A stretch of 64,000 nt of DNA, taken from positions 75,660 to 139,659 of the forward strand of contig DCHF01000055.1 in the NCBI GenBank assembly GCA_002315555.1, in the 5' to 3' direction. The stretch comes from Lachnospiraceae bacterium UBA1759 (GTDB lineage: Bacteria > Bacillota > Clostridia > Lachnospirales > Lachnospiraceae). A model generated the notes under the pieces. It saw nothing but the letters and a program-made list of their open reading frames with translations. It was not told where the DNA came from and made no database searches. Of this stretch, positions 33,776 to 42,481 are shown piece after piece (position 1 is the stretch's first letter; every line of letters starts with the position of its first letter). A program made the position numbers and the translations under genes.

Positions 33776-34846
33776 ATGCATATGGCAGACGCGCTCCTGG
33801 CTCCGGCAGTGGCCGGCGTCATGTACGTTGCATCCGCAGGAGCTGCGGGTACATCAATTGTTAATCTGAAAAAAGAAGCCAAGGATCTGACAGCTCCGGC
33901 TTCCGTCAAACTCCCGACCATGGCGATCATGTCCGCAGTCGTATTTGCGGGACAGATGCTCAACTATACCATCCCGGGCACCGGCTCCTCCGGTCATATC
34001 TGCGGCGGTATGCTTCTTACGGCTCTTCTGGGACCGTGGGCAGGCTTTTTGAGCATGATCGTAATTTTGGCCATTCAGTGCCTGTTCTTTGCGGACGGCG
34101 GCCTGATGGCACTCGGCGCCAATGTCTGGAACATGGCGTTCTACGGATGCTTCCTGGGTTATTTCCTGATCTGGCGTCCGATCATGAAGAGCAAACTGTT
34201 CGGTACGGGAAAAGGTGCTTCCCGCGGTAAGATCGCCCTGGCGTCCATTCTGGGATGCATTCTGACGCTTCAGCTCGGCGCATTTTCCGTAGTTCTGGAA
34301 ACTTCCATTTCCGGCATCACCGAGCTTCCCTTCGGTGCGTTCGTCGCACTGATGCAGCCCATTCATCTGGCCATCGGCCTGGTTGAAGGTCTGGCAACCT
34401 CTGCGATTCTTCTGTTCGTCAACGAGATGCGTCCGGAAATGCTGCAGGATGCAAATGCGGAGGCTTCCGAGGGCAAGGGCTCCGCACGTACGACGCTGGT
34501 TGTACTTGCAGTGACCGCACTCGTTCTTGGCGGCGGTCTTTCCCTTCTGGCAAGCAGCAATCCGGATGGTCTGGAGTGGTCTCTGTTCGGTAATGCCGAG
34601 TCCGGTTATTCCGAGAACATGGGTCTTGACGAAGACGATTACGGTGTATCCTCAAGTGTAGCGGATGCAGCGGCAAGCGTTCAGGACAAGACGGCATTCC
34701 TTCCGGATTATGCATTCTCGGGCGATAGCGAGAACCCGGCCGGAACCTCCGTATCCGGTATCGTGGGCTGTGCGATCGTAGCGGTCATTGCCGGTCTCAT
34801 CGCGCTCCTGGGCGGTTTCGGAAGAAAGAAAAAAGCAAAGGCCTGA
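33776..34846 (+). CDS. cbiM: Nickel/cobalt ECF importer component, CbiM/NikM fused to a NikN-like tail
   Basis: This 356-residue protein is the substrate-binding membrane part of a group I ECF importer. The N-terminus MHMADALLAPAVAG supplies the Met-His2 metal-binding end that makes CbiM/NikM proteins bind Ni2+ or Co2+. Seven or so helices follow. Past residue 230 a second domain begins (SNPDGLEWSLFG ... KTAFLPDYAF ... GTSVSGIVGC), the PDGLE segment of CbiN/NikN, so M and N are fused. Association with larE and larB points to nickel as the metal. It starts ten bases after larB. Confidence 0.9.
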   Translation: MHMADALLAPAVAGVMYVASAGAAGTSIVNLKKEAKDLTAPASVKLPTMAIMSAVVFAGQMLNYTIPGTGSSGHICGGMLLTALLGPWAGFLSMIVILAIQCLFFADGGLMALGANVWNMAFYGCFLGYFLIWRPIMKSKLFGTGKGASRGKIALASILGCILTLQLGAFSVVLETSISGITELPFGAFVALMQPIHLAIGLVEGLATSAILLFVNEMRPEMLQDANAEASEGKGSARTTLVVLAVTALVLGGGLSLLASSNPDGLEWSLFGNAESGYSENMGLDEDDYGVSSSVADAAASVQDKTAFLPDYAFSGDSENPAGTSVSGIVGCAIVAVIAGLIALLGGFGRKKKAKA

Positions 34847-34896
34847 TGGCGTTTGAAACACTGAAAAGGTTCGGCGGAAGCCGAAAGGCGTAACGA

Positions 34897-35706
34897 ATGA
34901 ATAAACTGGAAAAAGCCCGGCTTGAGATCCGGGAAATGGACGATCTTGCTTCCGGCAGCTCGCATGTTCACCGCATGACGCCGCTGTCCAAGCTGTTTAT
35001 GACGGTGGTCTACATCGTCACGGTCGTCTCATTTCATAAATACGATATCACCGGGCTTTTTGCAGCGGTACTGATCCCCCTGACAGGGTATCAGATCGCC
35101 ATGGTGCCGGTCCGCACATGCTTCCGGAAGCTCCGGTATGTGCTGCCGCTCGTGGCGTGTGTGGGACTGCTGAATCCCCTGTTTGACCGGAGCGTTATTA
35201 TGACGCTCGGAAATGTCCGGATATCGGGCGGCGTGATCTCCATGCTGACCCTGATGATGAAAGGCGTGTTCTGTCTGATGGCATCGTTCCTGCTTGCGGC
35301 AACGACGTCCATCGAGGAACTCTGCGCAGGCCTTCGGAAACTGCACGTTCCGAAGATCCTGACCTCGTTATTGTTACTCACGTTCCGCTATGTAAGTCTG
35401 CTTCTTTCCGAGGCGGCGGACATGACGGAAGCGTACAGTCTGCGTGCACCGGGGCAGAAGGGCATCCGGATCGAAGCCTGGGGCTCGTTCCTGGGGCAGC
35501 TGATCCTTCGCAGCATGGACCGGGCGGACGAACTGTACAACAGTATGCTGCTTCGCGGCTACAACGGTGAATTTTACTATGCGTCGGGAAAAACGCACAG
35601 CCGGCTGTCATGGCTGATCGCCGGTGTCACGGCGGCGGTCACGCTGCTGATGCGCTATGTCAATATTCCCGCGTGGATCACATATATGGCAGGAAAATTA
35701 TGTTAA
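34897..35706 (+). CDS. cbiQ: ECF importer transmembrane coupling component, CbiQ/NikQ
   Basis: This 269-residue protein is the T-component that links the metal-binding subunit to the ATPase. It has four to six membrane helices, with the helical cytoplasmic region carrying EAADMTEAYSLRAPGQKG and SMDRADELYNSMLLRGYNG. In this region Ala-Arg-Gly-like motifs normally contact the ATPase; here they read LRAPG and LLRGY. The N-terminal HRMTPLSKLFMTVVY is typical of CbiQ. It lies 50 bases after the CbiM gene and overlaps the ATPase gene by seven bases. The partners make nickel uptake the probable job. Confidence 0.88.
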   Translation: MNKLEKARLEIREMDDLASGSSHVHRMTPLSKLFMTVVYIVTVVSFHKYDITGLFAAVLIPLTGYQIAMVPVRTCFRKLRYVLPLVACVGLLNPLFDRSVIMTLGNVRISGGVISMLTLMMKGVFCLMASFLLAATTSIEELCAGLRKLHVPKILTSLLLLTFRYVSLLLSEAADMTEAYSLRAPGQKGIRIEAWGSFLGQLILRSMDRADELYNSMLLRGYNGEFYYASGKTHSRLSWLIAGVTAAVTLLMRYVNIPAWITYMAGKLC

Positions 35707-36425
35707 GATTTGAGAATGTTTCGTATTCCTATCCCTGCGGCCGGCCGGTGCTTCAGAACCTCAGCTTTGAGATCCGGGACGGCGAGTGCGTGGGACTGAT
35801 CGGCGCAAACGGCGTCGGAAAAAGTACGATGATGAAGGCCGCGCTCGGGCTGGTGACGGTGTCCGGAAAGATCACCGTGGATGAACTGGAGATGTGTCCT
35901 GAAAATGTTGCGGGCATCCGGAAAAAACTGGGATATCTTTTACAGGATTCGGACAGTCAGATGTTCATGCCGACCGTGTTTGAAGACCTGATCTTCGGAC
36001 CGATGAACTACGGTATGACGCGGGCGGAAGCGGAGGCACGGGCCGATGCGGTGCTGGAGCAGCTGGGGCTCACATATCTTCGGGAGAGGCAGAACCATCG
36101 GATGTCGGGCGGTGAAAAGCGCATGGCAGCCATTGCCGTCATTCTGGCGATGGAGCCGTCCATGCTCCTTCTTGATGAGCCGACGGCATCGCTGGACCCG
36201 AAAAAGCGCCGCGTCCTGATCGAACTTCTCCGGAAGCTTCCGGGAACCAAGCTGATCTCCTCGCACGACCTTGATATGGTCCTGGAGACTTGTGAGCGCG
36301 TGATGATCCTGCAGAACGGCTGCATCGTGGCCGACGGTCCCGCGGAGGAGATCCTGACCGACCGGAAGCTGTTAGAGGACAATGATCTGGAACTGCCCTT
36401 CTGTGTGGCGGGAAGAACACACTGA
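35700..36425 (+). CDS. cbiO: ECF importer ATPase, CbiO/NikO
   Basis: The start at 35700 overlaps the CbiQ stop; frames reaching further upstream lie inside cbiQ. The 241-residue ATPase powers the metal importer. It has Walker A (GANGVGKST), the Q-loop near LLQDSDSQMF, the ABC signature MSGGEKRMAAI, Walker B (SMLLLDEP) and the switch His (ISSHDLDM). These make a complete nucleotide-binding subunit of CbiO/NikO type. It is the last gene of the lar operon, which ends at a terminator 20 bases downstream. Confidence 0.9.
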   Translation: MLRFENVSYSYPCGRPVLQNLSFEIRDGECVGLIGANGVGKSTMMKAALGLVTVSGKITVDELEMCPENVAGIRKKLGYLLQDSDSQMFMPTVFEDLIFGPMNYGMTRAEAEARADAVLEQLGLTYLRERQNHRMSGGEKRMAAIAVILAMEPSMLLLDEPTASLDPKKRRVLIELLRKLPGTKLISSHDLDMVLETCERVMILQNGCIVADGPAEEILTDRKLLEDNDLELPFCVAGRTH

Positions 36426-36444
36426 GAATGTAAAAATAACGCTT

Positions 36445-36485
36445 GGAGCCATTCAAAACGGGGATTCCGGATGGCTCCTTTTTTT
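36445..36485 (+). terminator. Terminator of the lar operon
   Basis: GGAGCCAT (36445-36452) pairs with ATGGCTCC (36471-36478), followed by nine T. Confidence 0.88.
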
Positions 36486-36494
36486 ATTTTCCTG

Positions 36495-36522
36495 TTGGAA
36501 TATCGGGAGAATTCGGTATAAT
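36495..36522 (+). promoter_or_regulatory. Promoter of the Orr-like racemase gene
   Basis: TTGGAA (36495-36500), a 16-base spacer and a perfect TATAAT (36517-36522) lie just ahead of the racemase, so this gene is separate from the lar operon. Confidence 0.7.
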
Positions 36523-36556
36523 GGAATTATAGAAATACTGATGGACGGGATATATC

Positions 36557-37645
36557 ATGAATAAGACCTATCCGCTTCTTACGGTCGATACCGCGGCATT
36601 CCGCAGTAACGTCCGTGAGATCGTGACCAGAAATAATCAGGCGGGGATCCGCACCGCAGCGGTCATCAAGGGCTATGACGGCCTGATCCCTCTTGCAAGG
36701 ATCTGCCGGGAGGAGGGCAGCGCACAGATCGCCACCTCGCGGCTTGAACAGGTGGAGGCCTGCCGGAACGCGGGCATCGAGGGCCCGTATCTTCTGCTTC
36801 GCGTGCCGATGCAGAGTGAGCTTTCCGACCTGGTTTCCCTTTGTGAGTACAGCCTGCAGAGCGACCTTCAGACGATGGTGCTTTTGAACCGCATCTGCAT
36901 TGACCGCGGTGTTACACACAAGGTCGTCGTCATGGCCGACCTCGGTGATCTCCGCGAAGGCTACTGGGACCATGAAGAAATGGTGCGGGATTGTCTGACT
37001 GTGGAGCGGGATATGGCGGGACTGGAGCTGGCCGGTGTCGGGGTGAACCTGGGGTGCTACGGTGCCATCGAACCGACCACGGAAAAGATGGAGGAGCTTC
37101 TGGAGATCGCCCGGCGGGTGGAAGAAGGGATCGGACGGAAGCTGGAGATCGTCTCCGGCGGCGCGACGACATCGTTCATTCTGGTGCATAAGGGCATCAT
37201 GCCGAAGGGAATCAACCATCTCCGGATCGGAGAAGCCATCGAGCAGCCTCTGATTCTGACCACCGCGTGGGGGCTTAAGGACATCGACTATCTGTCCAAG
37301 CGGGCTTTTACGCTGCAGATGCAGGTCATCGAGGTGAAGGACAAGCCCACCAAGCCGGTCGGGCATTCGGTCGTGGACCCGTTTGAGGGCACCCCGGATT
37401 ATCCGGACCTCGGCATCCGGAAACGCGCGCTTCTTGCGGGTGGCCGTGCGGATTACGGCCACGGACCGTTCCCGATCCCGCGCATGCCCGGCGTGAAGTT
37501 TGTCGGCGCGAGCAGCGATCACACCATCATCGATGTGGAAGAGTGTGAAGAGGTACGTGTCGGCGACGTGCTGGAATTTGACGTCACCTATTCGGCACTG
37601 ATCTATTTGAGCCATCGAAGAGATGTGTGGATCGAGTACCGCTGA
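36557..37645 (+). CDS. Alanine/ornithine racemase-like PLP enzyme (Orr/YhfX type)
   Basis: This 362-residue protein is a fold-III PLP enzyme related to alanine and ornithine racemases. The PLP lysine is in AAVIKGYDGLIPLARIC near residue 36, phosphate-binding and Tyr/Arg motifs follow (GVGVNLGCYGAI; SGGATTSFIL), and the C-terminal beta-barrel has GRADYGHGPFPI and SSDHTIID. The length and sequence favour the ornithine racemase/YhfX subgroup over classical Alr. The ribosome site is weak. Substrate choice cannot be settled by eye; ornithine, alanine and other amino acids are candidates. It has its own promoter and is followed by a diguanylate cyclase. Confidence 0.8.
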   Translation: MNKTYPLLTVDTAAFRSNVREIVTRNNQAGIRTAAVIKGYDGLIPLARICREEGSAQIATSRLEQVEACRNAGIEGPYLLLRVPMQSELSDLVSLCEYSLQSDLQTMVLLNRICIDRGVTHKVVVMADLGDLREGYWDHEEMVRDCLTVERDMAGLELAGVGVNLGCYGAIEPTTEKMEELLEIARRVEEGIGRKLEIVSGGATTSFILVHKGIMPKGINHLRIGEAIEQPLILTTAWGLKDIDYLSKRAFTLQMQVIEVKDKPTKPVGHSVVDPFEGTPDYPDLGIRKRALLAGGRADYGHGPFPIPRMPGVKFVGASSDHTIIDVEECEEVRVGDVLEFDVTYSALIYLSHRRDVWIEYR

Positions 37646-37676
37646 GATCAAAATTTGATCAAGGAGGAATTATTTA

Positions 37677-38807
37677 TTGACGCAGGCCAATATTTCAAAG
37701 GCTTGCGAGGACATCGGCAGGATCCTGTATTTTATCGCAGGCATTTACATTCTGGCTGCGGTGCTTTTATTATTCGGCTTTTTCTCCGCCGCAGCGGCTT
37801 TCCCTTATATTCTTCTTGTACTTGCGGCAATTTATATCGTTATCGCTTTTCGCTCCAAAAGACATAAGGAGGTCGTCGGCGCAATCCGTGTCGTTCAGAT
37901 CGGAACGCTTCTTCTTACGATCTTTTTGGTAAATATCCTGACCGGTTACAAGGCCTGGCTGTTATATTCACTACCGATCCTTCTTTCCTGCCGGTACTAT
38001 GACCGGAGCTTTACGGTGGTAATGGGGGTATTGGCCGGCCTGCTGGTCATCCTGACGGCTTTTGCCAACGCCTATTTGTTCCCTTACATCGGCTTTATTG
38101 ATTTGAATACCGTGTCGTTCTCCGAACCCGGAACGCTGGAGTACTACAACTGGCTTTATAATGCCGTGCTGAAGCATGGATATGAGACGGAGAGGATCGT
38201 GTTCAACTCTCTCAGGCTGATCGCCCTGCCGAATTGTATGATCATCGTGTTAATGGTCATCGGTTGCTGCAGTTATATCCGTGATGCCGAAAACATGCTG
38301 CTTGCATCGTATCAGGCGGCGGAAATGGAACAGGAGCAGAAACTTCTTTTATATCGCGCGATGCATGATGAACTGACAGGCCTGCAGAACCGCCGGTCAT
38401 TCACGGAACGGATGGCTCAGTTAAAGGAGAGTTCCGGATTCAGCGGTGTGATCTTCAGCGATATGAACGGTTTGAAGTATACGAACGATACATTCGGCCA
38501 TGGGGCGGGCGATCAGTTGATCACCCGGTATACCGCATTACTTACCTCGCAGTTCCGTGTGAATGAGCTTTACCGTGTCAGCGGTGATGAATTCATTTGC
38601 GTGATGGAAAATGTGCCCGGGGAAGTCTTTGAAGGGCGCGTTGAAACGCTTGGAAAAATGCTGGAAAAGGACGCGCCGCCGATTGCATGCTTCGGGTACG
38701 CATTCGGTAGTAATGCGGATGTGGAGAAGCTGTTGAAGAACGCCGAAACCGCTATGTATACCGAGAAAGACAAGGTACATGTAAAATATCCGGAGATGAA
38801 GCGTTAA
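37677..38807 (+). CDS. Membrane-bound diguanylate cyclase (GGDEF domain)
   Basis: Translation starts at TTG 37677, nine bases after AAGGAGG. The 376-residue protein has about six membrane helices in residues 1-210, then a GGDEF domain with the early motif DELTGLQNRRSF and the active-site loop as SGDEF instead of GGDEF. The Mg2+-binding Asp in VIFSDMNGLKYTND and the rest of the site are intact, so c-di-GMP synthesis is likely. The RxxD product-inhibition site upstream of the loop appears as RVNE, so it is probably absent. No EAL domain is fused. The signal sensed by the membrane part is unknown. Confidence 0.85.
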   Translation: MTQANISKACEDIGRILYFIAGIYILAAVLLLFGFFSAAAAFPYILLVLAAIYIVIAFRSKRHKEVVGAIRVVQIGTLLLTIFLVNILTGYKAWLLYSLPILLSCRYYDRSFTVVMGVLAGLLVILTAFANAYLFPYIGFIDLNTVSFSEPGTLEYYNWLYNAVLKHGYETERIVFNSLRLIALPNCMIIVLMVIGCCSYIRDAENMLLASYQAAEMEQEQKLLLYRAMHDELTGLQNRRSFTERMAQLKESSGFSGVIFSDMNGLKYTNDTFGHGAGDQLITRYTALLTSQFRVNELYRVSGDEFICVMENVPGEVFEGRVETLGKMLEKDAPPIACFGYAFGSNADVEKLLKNAETAMYTEKDKVHVKYPEMKR

Positions 38808-38852
38808 TGAAAAATGAAACCGGCACATCGGCCGGTGATGGTATCGAAATAT

Positions 38853-38885
38853 AAAAAGCCTTCGGGGGATCCCGAAGGCTTTTTG
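38853..38885. terminator. Bidirectional intrinsic terminator
   Basis: AGCCTTCGGG (38857-38866) pairs with CCCGAAGGCT (38871-38880), with A and T flanks. It lies between convergent genes. Confidence 0.88.
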
Positions 38886-38894
38886 TTTATTTAA

Positions 38895-40823
38895 TTACAG
38901 GGTAATGATGCTGAAACTCTTTGCCGGGAGGACCACGGTCTTATCAAAGTCCGCTTCATAGTTTACGACTTCCGCATGGGTCGCATCCACACCGGCCAGC
39001 TGCTCGATGCTGACGGTTGCCGGAGCCGGAGTGCCGACCGGGAAGGTGATGTCCATCGGATAAGTCGTGTCGTTCATGTTGACGGCTTTTACGATGTAAC
39101 GGATATTTTTGCGGTCGTACGCCACGCTGACGAAGACATTGTCCTTACGGAACTCCTTCTCCTGGCCGTTCATCGAAATGGTATCCGTCGCGGTGCCGCA
39201 GCTGTACATCTTCTGGACGTAGTAGCTCGGCGTGCGGTCTACGGTCTCGCTGTCAAACCAGATCATGTCCGGCGCCCACTGGGTGAAGTCCTTGCGGGCA
39301 AAGAGCGGAGCGTAGGAGGACAGGACAACGACATCGGAGTTCTTTTCAACACCGGTCAGGAAAGCGGCCTCGGACAGGGCGCCGACAGTGGTGTTGTGGT
39401 GACGGCCGGGTTCGGTTCCTCTTGCCGGATGAGCGGCGTATTCGCCGGAGAAGACCTTGACATCGCGCGGATATTCATCGTAGAAGTCCGCATGCTCCGT
39501 GAACCATGCCGGCGGCATGTAGTAATGCTCGTCGACGGCATAAGCGATGTCGGGATTCGTCTTGACGTTTTCGTGATAAAATTTCCAGGCATTCGTCCAG
39601 TATTCGGAGATCACGTCGGGACCTGCGGAGCCGATCAGGCGGATCTCCGGGTATTTTTCGTGGATCGCTTCTTCGAACGCCGTATAACGCTCAAAAAAGC
39701 GCGATTTCGGCGTGTTCCACTGCTCGTTGCCTATACCGATCATTGTCAGTCCAAAAGGCTCGGAATGGCCCATAGAAGCGCGCAGGGAGCCCCACTCTGT
39801 GGAGGCGTCTCCGTTTGCAAATTCGATGAGATCCAGCGCATCCTGAACGAATTCTTTGAATTCGCGGGTATCCGGCTCCACCAGCTCCAGCGACTGATAC
39901 TGGCAGGCCAGGCCGACGTTCATGACAGGCAGCGGCTTTGCTCCCAACAGATCGCAGAGCAGGAAGTATTCATAGTAGCCCAGACCGAGAGTCTGATTGT
40001 AGTACGAGAACGGCGTATGCTGATCAAAAGCTTCACCGTCATGGATGGCCCAGCGGTTCCAGTTGGAACGACGGTCCTCGATGCGGCCTACGGATCTCTT
40101 CCACTGATAGCGGTTGGCAAGCGTGTTACCTTCGATGATGCAGCCGCCCGGGAAACGGATGAAGCCCGGATGCATTTCATTCAGGGCGTCGAACAGATCC
40201 TTCCGGAAAACGCCGCCCACGGCATCGCCCGGCATCATGGAGATAAAGTCGAATTCGACCTCGCCGGCCTCCGTCAGGAACATGCAGAAATCGCCGGCCT
40301 TGACATCGGCATCCGCGGTCAGCTCCAGCGTGTAGTGATGCCACTTCTGCCATACACCGCGCTCAACATGGATGAGCTCCACGGTCTTTGACGTGATCTC
40401 TTTGCCGTCCTTCACGACAGCGACCTTCACGTCACCGGTCCAGTACTTGGCGGCACGCGCCCAGAATGAGACCTTATAAGACTGACCGGCCTTCATGTAA
40501 ATGCCGGCATACGCCTTGTTTGCGAAGCCCTGGCCGGGCTCGTCAGCAAAGAAACGCAGATAGTGAGGATTGACTTCGGAGACCGGGCTTCCGGTCACGA
40601 ACATCATGCGGCCTCCGTTCACAGCGGACCAGCCGTAGCCGGGATCGTCCACGGTGTAGTAATCGTAATGCTCACCGTACACGTCCACAAATTCAAAGCC
40701 GCGGTTTTCCAGCATTTCCGCATACAGACCGCCGTCTGCGGCGTAGTTGATATCCTCGAAGAAGAGGCCGAACAGATCGTCCGGGATGCTGTGACTGATT
40801 GCTGAAGAAATTTTAAGTTCCAT
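38895..40823 (-). CDS. Alpha-L-arabinofuranosidase, GH51 family
   Basis: This 642-residue enzyme should release arabinose from arabinoxylan or arabinan oligosaccharides. The N-terminus has a carbohydrate-binding-like beta domain (LFGLFFEDINYAADGGLYAEMLE is a typical GH51 opening), then the TIM barrel. The acid/base Glu is near 367 in IGIGNEQW and the nucleophile Glu near 461 in FSGEYAAH, both as expected. A C-terminal beta domain follows. No signal peptide is present. It starts behind AAGGAGG, 40 bases after the GPH symporter gene. The pair forms an import-and-cleavage unit. Confidence 0.92.
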   Translation of the reverse strand: MELKISSAISHSIPDDLFGLFFEDINYAADGGLYAEMLENRGFEFVDVYGEHYDYYTVDDPGYGWSAVNGGRMMFVTGSPVSEVNPHYLRFFADEPGQGFANKAYAGIYMKAGQSYKVSFWARAAKYWTGDVKVAVVKDGKEITSKTVELIHVERGVWQKWHHYTLELTADADVKAGDFCMFLTEAGEVEFDFISMMPGDAVGGVFRKDLFDALNEMHPGFIRFPGGCIIEGNTLANRYQWKRSVGRIEDRRSNWNRWAIHDGEAFDQHTPFSYYNQTLGLGYYEYFLLCDLLGAKPLPVMNVGLACQYQSLELVEPDTREFKEFVQDALDLIEFANGDASTEWGSLRASMGHSEPFGLTMIGIGNEQWNTPKSRFFERYTAFEEAIHEKYPEIRLIGSAGPDVISEYWTNAWKFYHENVKTNPDIAYAVDEHYYMPPAWFTEHADFYDEYPRDVKVFSGEYAAHPARGTEPGRHHNTTVGALSEAAFLTGVEKNSDVVVLSSYAPLFARKDFTQWAPDMIWFDSETVDRTPSYYVQKMYSCGTATDTISMNGQEKEFRKDNVFVSVAYDRKNIRYIVKAVNMNDTTYPMDITFPVGTPAPATVSIEQLAGVDATHAEVVNYEADFDKTVVLPAKSFSIITL

Positions 40824-40863
40824 AGGGGTCCTCCTTTTGGGTATAGTTTATGACCGGTCGGCA

Positions 40864-42351
40864 TCAGCCGATCTCGATCGTATGATTTTCATAGGATTCG
40901 CGCAGGACTTCCTCTTTTCTAACCTGCAGTTCCTCTACTTTCTTTCTGGAAAGCGGGAACAGGAAGAAGAGGATCAGCGAGATCAGACCGAACAGGACGG
41001 CCGGAATGATCGTCGCCATGTCGTACATGACCTTCAGATTTTCAAGCGTCTGGACCGCGCCCTTTTCATACTTGTAATTCATGCCGAGGAGTGCGCCGTT
41101 GACACAGATGGCGGCGATGACCTGGCCGAGCTTACGGAAGAAATTGAAGAAGGAATAGGCTGTGCCGTCGTCGCGACTGCCGGTGCGGACCTCGATGTCA
41201 TCGATGGCGTCCGCAATCATGGCCCAGAGCTGCATGACGAGCGTGGTCAGGCCGAAGCCGCTGACCGCACAGACGATGAGGAACAGATAGATCAGCGAGG
41301 ACGGATCCTGTCCGCGCAGGAAGAAGAGCACCAGGTTGGACAGGGACGCAAGAAGCGTACCGACCGCACAGACCTCCTTCTTTCCGATCTTCCGTGCCAT
41401 TTTCGGCATAAGGAACATAAGCACGAGCATCGGCGCGTAGGTGCATGCCTGCGATGCCATGTTCATCCAGTTCGCGTTAAAATAATCATTGAACAGATAC
41501 AGGTAGAAGCTCTGCGTGAACATCTGACCGGCCAGAAGCAGCATGGCTGCCAGGCTGACGGCCATAAAGGCGCGGTTGGAGACCAGCCGCTTGACTGCCT
41601 TCATCGCAGCACCCTTTTCACGCGGCGCCGGCTTAGCGACCACGCGCTCTTTATTGAGGCGGTAGGTCAGAAACAGCATGATCATCGAGCAGACGGACAT
41701 GATGATGACGCCGGTCAGTACCGGAGCGGCCTGCATGTCGGTGATGATCCTGCCGTTTTCACCGATCACGTAGTTGCCGGCCTCATCCACGCGCTTTGCA
41801 TAGGCGAAGGATGCGATCAGAAGGACCGGAATGCTGCCCACCGTCGCGCCGATGGAACGGAACACGGACAGGCGGTTTCTCTCTCCGGCGTCCGTAGTGA
41901 CCACGGATGCAAGCGAGCCGTACGGGATCTGAAGGACCGTGTAGCACATGCCGAACAGGAGGTAGGTCACCGTCGCGTAAATGCAGGTGCCGACGGTATT
42001 GACCTCGCCGTCGAGGCACGGCCACTTGATGAACATCAGGATCGAGGATAGCGCGAGCGGAACGGCGATGATGCGGAACCACCGGCGGTAGCGTCCGGAT
42101 GCGGCCGGCTTCACGGTGTCACAGATGCGGCCCATGATCGGATCATTGACCGCGTCCCACACACGGGCGGCAATGAACATGAACATAATAAACAGCGGGC
42201 TCAGATACAGAACGTCGGTATAAAACTTCTGCAGCAGGTTGGTGACAAGGCTGAATACGAGGCAGCCGGCGGCATCGCCCATGGCGTAGCCGATGTAATC
42301 CTTTGCTTTCAGACCACTGGTCCGGGCAATGTAGCTTTCCTGATTATCCAT
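40864..42351 (-). CDS. GPH-family glycoside/pentoside:cation symporter
   Basis: The start at 42351 follows GGGAG; a frame 15 codons longer overlaps a hairpin. The 495-residue protein has twelve hydrophobic segments and the marks of the glycoside-pentoside-hexuronide:cation group, including DYIGYAMGDAAGCLVFSLV near the start and AARVWDAVNDPIMGRICDT at loop 2-3. Sodium or proton symport of a xyloside, arabinoside or similar short glycoside is likely. It is the first gene of an operon with the GH51 arabinofuranosidase, which makes arabino- or xylo-oligosaccharide the probable cargo. Confidence 0.88.
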   Translation of the reverse strand: MDNQESYIARTSGLKAKDYIGYAMGDAAGCLVFSLVTNLLQKFYTDVLYLSPLFIMFMFIAARVWDAVNDPIMGRICDTVKPAASGRYRRWFRIIAVPLALSSILMFIKWPCLDGEVNTVGTCIYATVTYLLFGMCYTVLQIPYGSLASVVTTDAGERNRLSVFRSIGATVGSIPVLLIASFAYAKRVDEAGNYVIGENGRIITDMQAAPVLTGVIIMSVCSMIMLFLTYRLNKERVVAKPAPREKGAAMKAVKRLVSNRAFMAVSLAAMLLLAGQMFTQSFYLYLFNDYFNANWMNMASQACTYAPMLVLMFLMPKMARKIGKKEVCAVGTLLASLSNLVLFFLRGQDPSSLIYLFLIVCAVSGFGLTTLVMQLWAMIADAIDDIEVRTGSRDDGTAYSFFNFFRKLGQVIAAICVNGALLGMNYKYEKGAVQTLENLKVMYDMATIIPAVLFGLISLILFFLFPLSRKKVEELQVRKEEVLRESYENHTIEIG

Positions 42352-42367
42352 ACGTTTTCTCCCGAAT

Positions 42368-42395
42368 AAAAACTGCGGCTGCAAATACAGCCGCA
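42368..42395 (-). terminator. Terminator of the upstream MATE gene
   Basis: TGCGGCTG and CAGCCGCA (42374-42381, 42388-42395) pair. On the minus strand the stem is followed by GTTTTTA. It separates the MATE gene from the GPH-GH51 operon. Confidence 0.75.
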
Positions 42396-42481
42396 ATCAT
42401 CATAACATTTTAATGTCCGGTTGACAATGAGTTCGAAAAGAAGAATACGGGGACATGACTCCGGCTCGAGCGCTTTACGCG

